Shown here: in pieces, positions 25,948-34,259 of the stretch
Numbering within the stretch: the stretch's first letter is position 1
Layout of the letters: each line of letters begins with the position of its first letter
Assembly: GCF_900101885.1 (NCBI RefSeq)
Contig: NZ_FNAN01000018.1
Span: 145,336-209,335 of the forward strand
DNA length: 64,000 nt
DNA from: Dyadobacter soli
GTDB taxonomy: Bacteria > Bacteroidota > Bacteroidia > Cytophagales > Spirosomataceae
Reading direction: 5' to 3'
Notes under the pieces: model-generated
What the model was told of the DNA's origin: nothing
Databases searched by the model: none
The model's input: the letters and a program-made list of their open reading frames with translations, nothing else
Program-made: the position numbers and the translations under genes

Positions 25948-26733
25948 ATGTCCCAGACCTTATACGTAGTCAAGATCGGCGGTAATGTGATCGACAATCC
26001 CGAAGCCTGCGCCCGTTTCCTGAAAGCATTCGCACAGCTCGACGCCCCCCAAATCCTCGTTCACGGAGGCGGAAAGGTAGCCACGCAGGTAGCCGCGAAA
26101 TTGCAGATCGAAACGCAGATGGTCGACGGCCGCCGCATTACCGATAAGCCAATGCTGGACGTGGTAACGATGGTCTACGGAGGGCTCGTTAATAAAAATC
26201 TGGTAGCCCAACTCCAAGCCGAAGGATGTAATGCCATTGGCCTCACGGGTGCCGACGGCGGCATTATCCGCTCCGTGAAACGCCCCGTGAAAACGATCGA
26301 CTACGGATTTGTCGGCGATATCGAAGCTGTAAACGGCGAACAAATCAATGCGATCCTTTCCAGCGGCCTCACGCCGATCATCGCCCCATTGACTTACAGC
26401 GCGGAAGGCCTGCTGCTCAATACCAATGCGGATACCATGGCCTCTGCCACCGCCGTAGCGATGTCGGAAGCATTTGAAGTAAACCTTATTTATTGTTTCG
26501 AGAAAAAAGGCGTGCTCTCCGATCCGGACGACGATGACGCGGTAATCGCTAAACTGATACCCGCTACTTACGAAGAATACAAAACAACCGGCGCCATTAA
26601 CAAGGGAATGATTCCAAAACTGGATAATGCATTCGCCGCATTAAACTCCGGGGTTACGCAGGTAACGATCTGCCATGCCGATGAGCTGGCGAATGCGGTT
26701 TCGGGCGGAGCGGGGACGGCGATTGTGTTGTAA
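25948..26733 (+). CDS. argB: acetylglutamate kinase
   Basis: Phosphorylates N-acetylglutamate (or an N-acylated analogue; some Bacteroidetes use N-succinyl intermediates) in arginine synthesis. 261 residues with the amino-acid kinase fold: VKIGGNVIDN at the N-terminus, VHGGGK (residues 31-36) for substrate binding, GLTGADGG, and NTNADTMASATAVAMS near the nucleotide site, then KGMIPKLDNAFAAL at the C-terminus. Whether the substrate is acetyl- or succinyl-glutamate cannot be settled by eye. ArgH lies at 39952-41286, so arginine genes are scattered rather than in one operon. Confidence 0.93.
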   Translation: MSQTLYVVKIGGNVIDNPEACARFLKAFAQLDAPQILVHGGGKVATQVAAKLQIETQMVDGRRITDKPMLDVVTMVYGGLVNKNLVAQLQAEGCNAIGLTGADGGIIRSVKRPVKTIDYGFVGDIEAVNGEQINAILSSGLTPIIAPLTYSAEGLLLNTNADTMASATAVAMSEAFEVNLIYCFEKKGVLSDPDDDDAVIAKLIPATYEEYKTTGAINKGMIPKLDNAFAALNSGVTQVTICHADELANAVSGGAGTAIVL

Positions 26734-26775
26734 ATACAACTTATTGTATTGATAGTTATCTAATTAAATAGATAT

Positions 26776-26810
26776 CTGTAAATTTAGGAATTCAATTCCT
26801 AAATTTACAG
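26776..26810. promoter_or_regulatory. 35-bp perfect palindrome directly before the DUF4143 ATPase start
   Basis: CTGTAAATTTAGGAATT (26776-26792) and its exact reverse complement (26794-26810) are separated by one C. The palindrome ends two bases before the ATG, so it occupies the whole region where a ribosome would bind. In RNA it would be a 17-bp hairpin; in DNA it is an ideal dimer operator. Confidence 0.75.
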
Positions 26811-26811
26811 A

Positions 26812-27963
26812 ATGATAGAAAGGAAGCTTGCGACGAAGGTCGATGAAATGCTGGAAAAATACCCGATCGTCAGCCTGACCGGCCCACGACAATCGGGGAA
26901 GACGACATTGGCTAGGATGGTCAGGCCGGATTATCAGTATGTAAACCTGGAAAACCTAAGTACGCGCGCATTTGCGCAGGAGGACCCGGTAGGGTTTTTG
27001 GAAACTTATCAGAACGGGGTGATCATTGATGAAGTCCAGTATGTGCCGGAACTGTTTTCCTACCTTCAAGTTTTCACAGACGATCGTAAGCGGAAAGGCG
27101 AGTACATATTAACGGGGTCCCAGAACTTTCTCATGATGGAGCAGATAACCCAGTCTCTGGCCGGCAGGGTTGCTATTTTCTACCTGTTGCCTTTCTCGCT
27201 GCAAGAACTTGGAACTTCGACCTATAAGCCGCAAAGCTGGGAGGAATACATTATTTCGGGTTCATATCCCCGAAAATTGACGGAAGACATCGATTCCACC
27301 ACTTTTTACGATAATTATCTCAGAACCTATATCGAAAGAGACGTTCGCCAATTGAAAAACATCCTGAATCTGGGTTTGTTTCAGCGCTTCGTTCAGTTGC
27401 TGGCCGGGCGGATCGGGCAGCTTTTCAATCAACAAAGCCTTGGTACCGAGCTCGGTATTGATAATAAGACGATAAACGCGTGGCTGTCGGTACTCGAAAC
27501 CTCCTTTATCGCATTCAGGCTGCAACCGTATCACCAGAATTTCAGTAAACGGATCGTCAGCACGCCGAAGGTTTATTTCTACGACCTGGGCCTGGCGTCG
27601 CATTTGCTTGGCATCACCAGTGTGCAGGAGTTGAATGTGCATTTTGCGAAAGGTGCGCTATTCGAGAATCTGGTTATTAATGAGATTCAAAAGAACATCT
27701 TGAATACCGGTCGGCAACCGAAACTCTACTTTTGGCGGGACTATTCGCAGCATGAAGTGGATTTGATCATTCAGGAAGGAATGAGCACCAAGGCAGTCGA
27801 AATTAAGTCTGGGAAAACAATTCAGAATGACTTTTTCAGCGGGCTGACCTATTTTCAGAAAATGGCAAATGAAGTCAGCCTGCATTTAATATACGGAGGT
27901 ACTGAATATCAGTCTAGAAGCATTGGAACTGTGTATTCAATTGGTGACTTAGACAAGCTTTAA
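26812..27963 (+). CDS. AAA ATPase with DUF4143 domain
   Basis: 383 residues. The Walker A motif is GPRQSGKT (24-31); Walker B is VIIDEVQYVP (about 69-78), and LTGSQNFLM follows as the sensor. The C-terminal DUF4143 domain (about 180-383) contains LGIDNKTINAWLSVLE (winged-helix), a KVYFYDLGLASHLLG strand and a nuclease-like segment, FWRDYSQHEVDLIIQEG...AVEIKSGK. The latter has the E-x-K spacing of PD-(D/E)XK folds. The physiological role of the family is unknown, but toxin-antitoxin or mobile-element links have been suggested. Expressed alone from behind a 35-bp palindrome. Confidence 0.85.
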   Translation: MIERKLATKVDEMLEKYPIVSLTGPRQSGKTTLARMVRPDYQYVNLENLSTRAFAQEDPVGFLETYQNGVIIDEVQYVPELFSYLQVFTDDRKRKGEYILTGSQNFLMMEQITQSLAGRVAIFYLLPFSLQELGTSTYKPQSWEEYIISGSYPRKLTEDIDSTTFYDNYLRTYIERDVRQLKNILNLGLFQRFVQLLAGRIGQLFNQQSLGTELGIDNKTINAWLSVLETSFIAFRLQPYHQNFSKRIVSTPKVYFYDLGLASHLLGITSVQELNVHFAKGALFENLVINEIQKNILNTGRQPKLYFWRDYSQHEVDLIIQEGMSTKAVEIKSGKTIQNDFFSGLTYFQKMANEVSLHLIYGGTEYQSRSIGTVYSIGDLDKL

Positions 27964-28047
27964 CCCAATTTTATGACCTAATTATTAAATTTTCTTAAAA
28001 TTAAATTTAAAGTTCTTAAATTGCATGAGTTAAACCCACTCATTACC

Positions 28048-29376
28048 ATGCTGTTTCGAAAAGGCCTAGTTCTGGTTTTTTTGCTTTTGTGTGATTGGTG
28101 TGCAGGCCAGGCTCCCGAGTTTTATAAGGATGTACAACCGATTATTCATGCCAATTGCGTTCCGTGCCACCGTGCGGGCGAGGCAGCTCCGTTCCCGCTG
28201 GTGACGTTCGAGGACGTTACCAAACGCTCCAAATTCATCAAACAGGTCGTCAGCTCACGGTACATGCCACCTTGGAAGGCCGATAACCATTACAATTCCT
28301 TTGCGAACGACCGCTCATTGAGCGAAAAAGATATCAAAGCAATCGTCGAATGGATCGACGCCGGTACGCCCAAAGGCAAGGCCAATGCGAAAGCCGAGCA
28401 GGAGTTACAGGCCCGTCTCGATGCCGGAACCGCTTATAAACGCAAACCTGACCTCAAACTGAGCATGAAAGAGGCGTTCACGCTGAAAGGCGACGCCAAA
28501 GAGCGCTTCGTCATGTTCAAGATCCCGTTTGAAATGGCGCAGGAGGCCAATGTGGAGGCCATTGAATTTACTTCGAATAACAAAAAGCTTATCCATCACG
28601 CCAATTTTGCGATCCACCCGGTGCCCGACGCCTCGGTGGACCTGCATAATACCGTGAATGTCGTGGACCTGAGCGGAGCGGAAGGTGACAAGTATTATGA
28701 ATGGGTCAAGTATAAAAAAGAAATGACCTATTACGGCGGCTGGATTCCCGGCACGACGGTGGAAGCTTATCCCGAAGATATGGGCTGGATAATGCCCAAA
28801 CGGGGCGTGGTGCTGCTTACGGTGCATTTCGGCCCGAGCTCCTTGGATGCCGAAAGCATTGATGGGTTGAATGTTTTCTTCAAAAAAACACCCATTAAAC
28901 GCAAAGTAAAGGTGATCAGCCTCGGGTCGGGCGGAATCGGGGAGAAGGAGATTACCCCGCCGCTGATGATCTTCGCCAACGAGGTGAACAGTTTTAAACT
29001 GCGCATTGCGAACAACCAGCCCGACATTTCGCTCCTGTACGCGTGGCCGCATATGCATTACCTGGGCAAGGAGTTCAAGGCGTATGCGACGCAGGCTGCG
29101 GGCGATACGATCCCCCTCGTGCATGTGCCTGCGTGGGATTTCCGCTGGCAGGAAATTTACAAATACAAAAAGCCGGTATTGCTGCCCAAAGGGGCCGTGG
29201 TGACGGTGGAAGCAACTTACGATAATACGGCAAGTAACCCCGCAAACCCGCATAATCCGCCGCAGCTGGTGCTGTCGACGGGTAACATGCGGAGCGATCA
29301 GGAGATGATGACGCTCATCCTGATGTACGTCGACCGGGAGCCCGGTGACGACGCGCTGGTTTTCAAGTGGAATTGA
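28048..29376 (+). CDS. secreted haem-binding, copper ascorbate-dependent monooxygenase-like protein
   Basis: 442 residues from the ATG at 28048, which opens a signal peptide (MLFRKGLVLVFLLLC...CAGQ); the TTG at 28021 adds only nine residues. The N-terminal cytochrome c-like domain has CVPCH (Cys37, Cys40, His41) and APFPLVTFEDV. The rest resembles Cu type II monooxygenase domains: HHANFAIH, VHFGP, PHMHYLG and YDNTASNPANP, with His and Met residues suited to two copper sites. The oxidised substrate is unknown. It begins a run of same-strand secreted proteins up to SusD. Confidence 0.75.
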   Translation: MLFRKGLVLVFLLLCDWCAGQAPEFYKDVQPIIHANCVPCHRAGEAAPFPLVTFEDVTKRSKFIKQVVSSRYMPPWKADNHYNSFANDRSLSEKDIKAIVEWIDAGTPKGKANAKAEQELQARLDAGTAYKRKPDLKLSMKEAFTLKGDAKERFVMFKIPFEMAQEANVEAIEFTSNNKKLIHHANFAIHPVPDASVDLHNTVNVVDLSGAEGDKYYEWVKYKKEMTYYGGWIPGTTVEAYPEDMGWIMPKRGVVLLTVHFGPSSLDAESIDGLNVFFKKTPIKRKVKVISLGSGGIGEKEITPPLMIFANEVNSFKLRIANNQPDISLLYAWPHMHYLGKEFKAYATQAAGDTIPLVHVPAWDFRWQEIYKYKKPVLLPKGAVVTVEATYDNTASNPANPHNPPQLVLSTGNMRSDQEMMTLILMYVDREPGDDALVFKWN

Positions 29377-29403
29377 TTCTTACTGGTTCATAAACGGTAT
29401 TGC

Positions 29404-32400
29404 ATGGGTAAACACTATTATCTGTTGTTTTTGCTGCCATTTCCCGTTTTCTCCCAACCTGTTTTCAGGAAGTTGCCCCCGAAAGAAACCGGGGTGAATT
29501 TCACGAACCGGATCGAAGAGAACGATTCGCTGCACATTTTCCGGTATGAATATCTCTACAACGGAAACGGGATCGGTGTGGGCGATTTCAATGCGGACGG
29601 CAAGCCCGATCTGTTTATTTCCGGTAATACGGTTCCCAACAAGCTGTTCCTGAACCGGTCGACGGAAAGTAGCATTGCATTTGAGGACGTAACCCGCAAA
29701 GCAAAGCTCGAAGGCAATGGCAAATGGGCCACGGGCGTGAGCGTAGCGGATGTGAATGGCGATGGGTTGCCCGATATCTATGTTTGTCATTCAGGATTTT
29801 ACCGAAAACTGGCTGATAAGAATAATGAGCTGTTCATCAACCAGGGAGTGAAAGGCGGCGTGCCGGTTTTCAAGGAGGTTGCCGTGGAAGCGGGGCTTAA
29901 TGCGATTGGCTCGCAGTCCACGCAGGCCGCTTTTTTCGACTATGACAAAGACGGCGACCTGGACATGTTTTTGCTCAATCATTCCAATCATACGGTCAAT
30001 CCATTCCTGAATACCAGGGAAATGCGGGCGACGCCGAACCCGTATTTCGGCAACCGGCTGTTTGAAAACGTAAGCGAAAAAGGGAAGCTGAAATTCAAAG
30101 ATGTGACGCAGAAAGCGGGCATTATCAACAATGCGCTGAACTTCGGGTTGAGCGTCGTGGTGGCGGATATCAACCAGGATGGCTGGCCGGATCTTTACAC
30201 GACGAGCGATTACACCGAGGTGGATTGCTATTATGTCAATAACCGCAATGGCACATTCACGGAGTCGTTGCGTAAGTCGTTCACGCATGTTTCGAAGTTC
30301 TCGATGGGTGCCGACGTGGCCGATTTCAACAACGACGGCCTGCCCGATGTGCTGACGCTCGATATGCTGCCCGAGGATAACCATCGCCAGAAGCTGCTCA
30401 AAGGTCCGGATATGTACGACCAGTACCATTTGCTGCTCGACAGCGGCTATTACCACCAGAATATGCGTAATATGCTGCATTTGAACCGTGGGCTCGATGA
30501 GGCGGGGAATACCCGTTTCAGCGAAATAGGCCAGCTGGCGGGCATCAGCAATACCGATTGGAGCTGGGCGGGGCTCATGGCCGACCTCGACAACGACGGC
30601 TGGAAGGATTTGCTCATTACCAACGGCTACCTGCGGGATTTTACCAATATGGATTTCCTGAAATACACCGTCGCCGACGAGCAGATGAAGGAAGCGGGAA
30701 AGGGTAATTTGAATTTCAAAACCTATGACCTGGTGCAGAAAATGCCTTCTAACAAGCTCCGAAACTACATTTTCAGGAACAATGGAAGGCCGGAAGGTTT
30801 TGGTTTTGAAGACGTTTCCGAAAAATGGGGCATGAATGAACTGGCGGTTTCCAATGCAGCCGCCTACGCCGATTTTGACGGCGACGGCGACCTGGATATC
30901 GTCATTTCGCACATTAATGAGCCGGTTTCTATTTATCAGAATCAAATCAATAAAAAGGGCCTGACGCTGCGTTTGCAGGGCTTGAATGCCAATTCGCACG
31001 CATTCGGCGCGACGGCGCGGGTGTATGTGGGAGGAGTTATGCAATATGCCGAGCTCTACCCCGTGCGAGGGTACCAGTCGACGGTCACTACCGACCTGCA
31101 TTTCGGGTTGGCTAATGCCGGAAAGGCGGACTCGGTTAGGGTTTCGTGGCCTTCGGGAAAAATTACTTTCCTCGTCAATCAGCCGGCCGGGTTGGTAACA
31201 TTGAAAGAGGCGGAAGCTGTTGATTCAAAGCAAAATACGAATGCTCCTGCACCGTTGTTTCGCAATGTGGCTGCACAAGCAGCGGGGATTGATTTTGTGC
31301 ATCAGGAAAATGATTTTGTGGATTTCAAAGTGGAGGTTTTGCTGCCTTACCAGCTTTCCCGGCTCGGGCCTGCATTAGCCAAAGGTGATGTAAATGGCGA
31401 TGGGCTGGACGATGTGTTTCTCGGCGGCGCTTCGCACCAGTTTGGCGTGCTTTACATTCAAAAACAGGACGGAACCTTCGAAGGCGCCGCGGCCCAGCCC
31501 TGGCGGCAGAATGTGAATTGCGAGGAGGTAAATGCATTGTTTTTTGATGCGGACGGCGACGGTGACCTTGATCTCTATGTAGTTAGCGGAGGAAATGAGT
31601 TTGAAGAGAATGCACCCGAGTACCGCGATCACCTGTATCTGAACGACGGAAAAGGCACTTTCCGCGAAGAGGTACTGGCATTGCCATCGATGCGTAACCC
31701 CAAACAATGCATTACCGCCGCGGATGTGGACGGTGACGGCGATCCGGATCTTTTTGTAGGCGGCCGGGCGGTACCGGGGTCGTTTCCGATGCCGGCGAGG
31801 AGTTATCTGCTGAGGAATGATACGCAGGGCGGCAATGTGAAATTTACGGATACTACCCCGGCAGTGCCTTCCCTGCTCAATCCTGGCATGGTTACCGCCG
31901 CCATTTTCACGGATTTGAATGCCGACCAAAAGCCTGACCTGACGCTCGCAGGCGATTGGATGCCGGTCATGACTTTTAAAAACACAGGTACCACATTTGA
32001 AAATCAGCCTGTTGAAGCATTGAAAAACTCCGATGGAATGTGGGCAGCCATCGAAGCCGCTGACCTCGACGGCGACGGCGACCTGGATTTTATACTCGGT
32101 AATGGAGGTTTAAACAGTCAATACAAACCAACACCCGAGAAGCCGGTGACGATCTATTACGACGATTTCGACAAAAACGGCGTGATCGACCCGATTTGCA
32201 CTTACTATATCGGCGAGAAAAGCTACCCCATGTTCTCCCGCGACGAAATGCTCGACCAGATAACCGCCCTCAAAAGAAAGTATACCAATTACGCGGGTTA
32301 CGCAGATGCTACGGTTGAAGATGTTTTTGGTAAAGAGGCCGTTGACAAAAGCAGAAAAGTCCATTGCAAAGAACTGAGCAGCATAGTATTGGAAAATCTG

Positions 32401-32733
32401 GGCAACTTCGGTTTCAAACGACACCCGCTTCCGGAAGCCGTACAGTTTTCACGGACGAGCAGCATTATCGCACACGATTTGAATGGCGATAATAAAACGG
32501 ATCTGGTCCTGGCCGGTAATTTTTCGCCTTACCGCGTTCAGCTCGGGCCTTGCGACGCGTCTGTTGGAACGGTATTGAAGCAGGTGGCGCCGTTTCGTTT
32601 CGAGGTGCTTTCACCTTCGGAAAGCGGCTTATGGGCAGGCGGCGATATTCGCTCTGCGGTTTTGTTAAATAAAAAGCGTATATTATATACCGTTAATAAC
32701 AATCAGCCCGTGTTGGTGGAATGGAAAAAGTGA
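29404..32733 (+). CDS. VCBS repeat / ASPIC-UnbV family secreted protein
   Basis: 1109 residues. After a signal peptide (LLFLLPFPVFSQ) come many FG-GAP/VCBS calcium-binding repeats, recognised by DxNxDGxPD motifs (DFNADGKPD, DVNGDGLPD, DYDKDGDLD, DINQDGWPD, DFNNDGLPD, DLDGDGDLD and others) in two blocks, about 50-520 and 640-1090. An ASPIC/UnbV segment lies between them (GLTLRLQGLNANSHAFGATARVYVGG, SVRVSWPSGK). The repeats form beta-propellers for surface binding. Separated by 27 bases from the monooxygenase-like gene and overlapping the haloperoxidase gene. Confidence 0.9.
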   Translation: MGKHYYLLFLLPFPVFSQPVFRKLPPKETGVNFTNRIEENDSLHIFRYEYLYNGNGIGVGDFNADGKPDLFISGNTVPNKLFLNRSTESSIAFEDVTRKAKLEGNGKWATGVSVADVNGDGLPDIYVCHSGFYRKLADKNNELFINQGVKGGVPVFKEVAVEAGLNAIGSQSTQAAFFDYDKDGDLDMFLLNHSNHTVNPFLNTREMRATPNPYFGNRLFENVSEKGKLKFKDVTQKAGIINNALNFGLSVVVADINQDGWPDLYTTSDYTEVDCYYVNNRNGTFTESLRKSFTHVSKFSMGADVADFNNDGLPDVLTLDMLPEDNHRQKLLKGPDMYDQYHLLLDSGYYHQNMRNMLHLNRGLDEAGNTRFSEIGQLAGISNTDWSWAGLMADLDNDGWKDLLITNGYLRDFTNMDFLKYTVADEQMKEAGKGNLNFKTYDLVQKMPSNKLRNYIFRNNGRPEGFGFEDVSEKWGMNELAVSNAAAYADFDGDGDLDIVISHINEPVSIYQNQINKKGLTLRLQGLNANSHAFGATARVYVGGVMQYAELYPVRGYQSTVTTDLHFGLANAGKADSVRVSWPSGKITFLVNQPAGLVTLKEAEAVDSKQNTNAPAPLFRNVAAQAAGIDFVHQENDFVDFKVEVLLPYQLSRLGPALAKGDVNGDGLDDVFLGGASHQFGVLYIQKQDGTFEGAAAQPWRQNVNCEEVNALFFDADGDGDLDLYVVSGGNEFEENAPEYRDHLYLNDGKGTFREEVLALPSMRNPKQCITAADVDGDGDPDLFVGGRAVPGSFPMPARSYLLRNDTQGGNVKFTDTTPAVPSLLNPGMVTAAIFTDLNADQKPDLTLAGDWMPVMTFKNTGTTFENQPVEALKNSDGMWAAIEAADLDGDGDLDFILGNGGLNSQYKPTPEKPVTIYYDDFDKNGVIDPICTYYIGEKSYPMFSRDEMLDQITALKRKYTNYAGYADATVEDVFGKEAVDKSRKVHCKELSSIVLENLGNFGFKRHPLPEAVQFSRTSSIIAHDLNGDNKTDLVLAGNFSPYRVQLGPCDASVGTVLKQVAPFRFEVLSPSESGLWAGGDIRSAVLLNKKRILYTVNNNQPVLVEWKK

Positions 32734-34061
32734 TGCGAAATAGGGCCGTCAAATGCTTCGTGTACGTAATGTGCGTGCTCGCGGGCGTGGTGCATGCGCA
32801 ACCGGGTACCGCGCTGCTGCACCGCGCCGAGCAGAACCTCACGCGCGTGATCGTGCATGATATATTCTCGCCTCCGGTAGCAAGCAGGATCTATTTATAT
32901 GCGAATGCCGCGGCTTACGAAACACTCGTTCTCGGCCATGAAGGTTATAAAAGCCTGCATGGCCAGGCCAACGAATTCCCCAGGATCGAAGCGCCCCACG
33001 CGCCGGGAATGGCCGCATCGAATGGCGTGAATTATGAACTGGCCGCATTATACGCGTTTTTTCGGACCGGCGGTCGGCTCGTCTTTTCGGAACCGATGCT
33101 CAAAGACAGCGCCGAAAGCATTCTGGCAAGCGTAGGCGAGCCCGACGAGGCTGTTTTTCAAAATTCCCTGCGGCTTGGCGAAATGGTAAGCGACAGCATT
33201 CTGTCGTGGTCGGCACGCGACAACTACGCCGCCACCCGGAAAAAGCGCCGGTACGCATATAGTAAGGAAAAAGGCAAATGGACGCCGACGCCTCCGGGCT
33301 ACATCGATGCCGTGGAGCCCTATTGGAGCCATATCCGCCCGGTTTCGCTCGATTCGGCGGCGCAATTCAAGCCGCTGCCGCCACCGGCATTCGATACGGC
33401 GCCTGCGAGTATTTTTATGAAAGAGGTAAAAGAGGTTTATGACAAAACCCGCAGTCTTAGTCAAGAGGAAATACTGATCGCGAGTTTCTGGGATTGCAAC
33501 CCATTTTACCTCAACACACAGGGACATTTGAACTTCGCGACGAAGAAGCTTTCGCCCGGCGGCCATTGGGTATCGATTGCCGGACAAGCCACGGAGAGCG
33601 CCGGTAAAAGCTGGATTGAATCGTCGGCCGTGTACCTGCTTACTTCCATTGCATTGTTCGACGGCTTTATCAGTTGCTGGGACGAAAAGTACCGCAGCCA
33701 GTTCATCAGACCTGAAACGGTGATCAATGCCTATATGGATGAAAAGTGGCGCCCTTTGCTGCAAACGCCGCCTTTTCCCGAATACACCAGCGGGCATAGC
33801 GTGATCTCGACAGCTGCCGCTGAGGTGTTGGAAGCGCAATTAGGAAAGGGATTTGCATTTGATGATAATACGGAAACGCCGTACGGGCTGCCGGTGAGGC
33901 ATTTTGCTTCATTTTCGGCAGCGGCAGAGGAGGCGGGAATCAGTCGGCTTTACGGCGGGATACACTACCGATCGGCCATTGTAAACGGCCAGACGCAGGG
34001 TAGAGGCGTTGGGTTACAGGTCATTCAGAAAATACGGTTAAAAGAGTCAATCGGCAAATAG
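32733..34061 (+). CDS. vanadium-dependent haloperoxidase / PAP2 superfamily protein
   Basis: Secreted PAP2-fold enzyme. The start at 32733 shares bases with the TGA of the VCBS gene (TGATG), a classic coupling; an ATG at 32721 in frame is the alternative. Signal peptide CFVYVMCVLAGVVHA. The vanadate/phosphate-binding site is built from KYRSQFIRP, EYTSGHSVIS (the His that attacks or binds vanadate) and SRLYGGIHYRSAI, all present in order in the C-terminal half. Whether it halogenates or acts as a phosphatase cannot be told. Coupled translation ties it to the VCBS protein, and the SusC/SusD pair follows. Confidence 0.88.
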   Translation: MRNRAVKCFVYVMCVLAGVVHAQPGTALLHRAEQNLTRVIVHDIFSPPVASRIYLYANAAAYETLVLGHEGYKSLHGQANEFPRIEAPHAPGMAASNGVNYELAALYAFFRTGGRLVFSEPMLKDSAESILASVGEPDEAVFQNSLRLGEMVSDSILSWSARDNYAATRKKRRYAYSKEKGKWTPTPPGYIDAVEPYWSHIRPVSLDSAAQFKPLPPPAFDTAPASIFMKEVKEVYDKTRSLSQEEILIASFWDCNPFYLNTQGHLNFATKKLSPGGHWVSIAGQATESAGKSWIESSAVYLLTSIALFDGFISCWDEKYRSQFIRPETVINAYMDEKWRPLLQTPPFPEYTSGHSVISTAAAEVLEAQLGKGFAFDDNTETPYGLPVRHFASFSAAAEEAGISRLYGGIHYRSAIVNGQTQGRGVGLQVIQKIRLKESIGK

Positions 34062-34130
34062 TCTATCACAATTGTATGTTAATTATTAATATTTTTTAAT
34101 AAATGTTATATTTTTGTTAATAAAAATATT

Positions 34131-34138
34131 TATTTTTG
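34131..34138 (+). promoter_or_regulatory. candidate -7 element for susC
   Basis: TATTTTTG matches TAnnTTTG; a second match (TATTTTTG) lies at 34109-34116. They are in an AT-rich block 120-150 bases before the SusC ATG, leaving a long leader. I cannot say which is used. Confidence 0.4.
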
Positions 34139-34259
34139 ACATTACAATGCTTTTGATGTGCAAAGTGGGAGCCAGCGTAAGTTGGTTGCCGGTCTTCGGA
34201 TCAGAGTATGTAACTCAGTTAACTTAAACCACCTAAAAATTCAATTTACCAAGTTTACC

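Noticed and set aside
29791..31101. 436-aa frame antisense to the VCBS gene
   Set aside because: Mirrors the repetitive DxNxDG codons on the other strand; no homology-like features.
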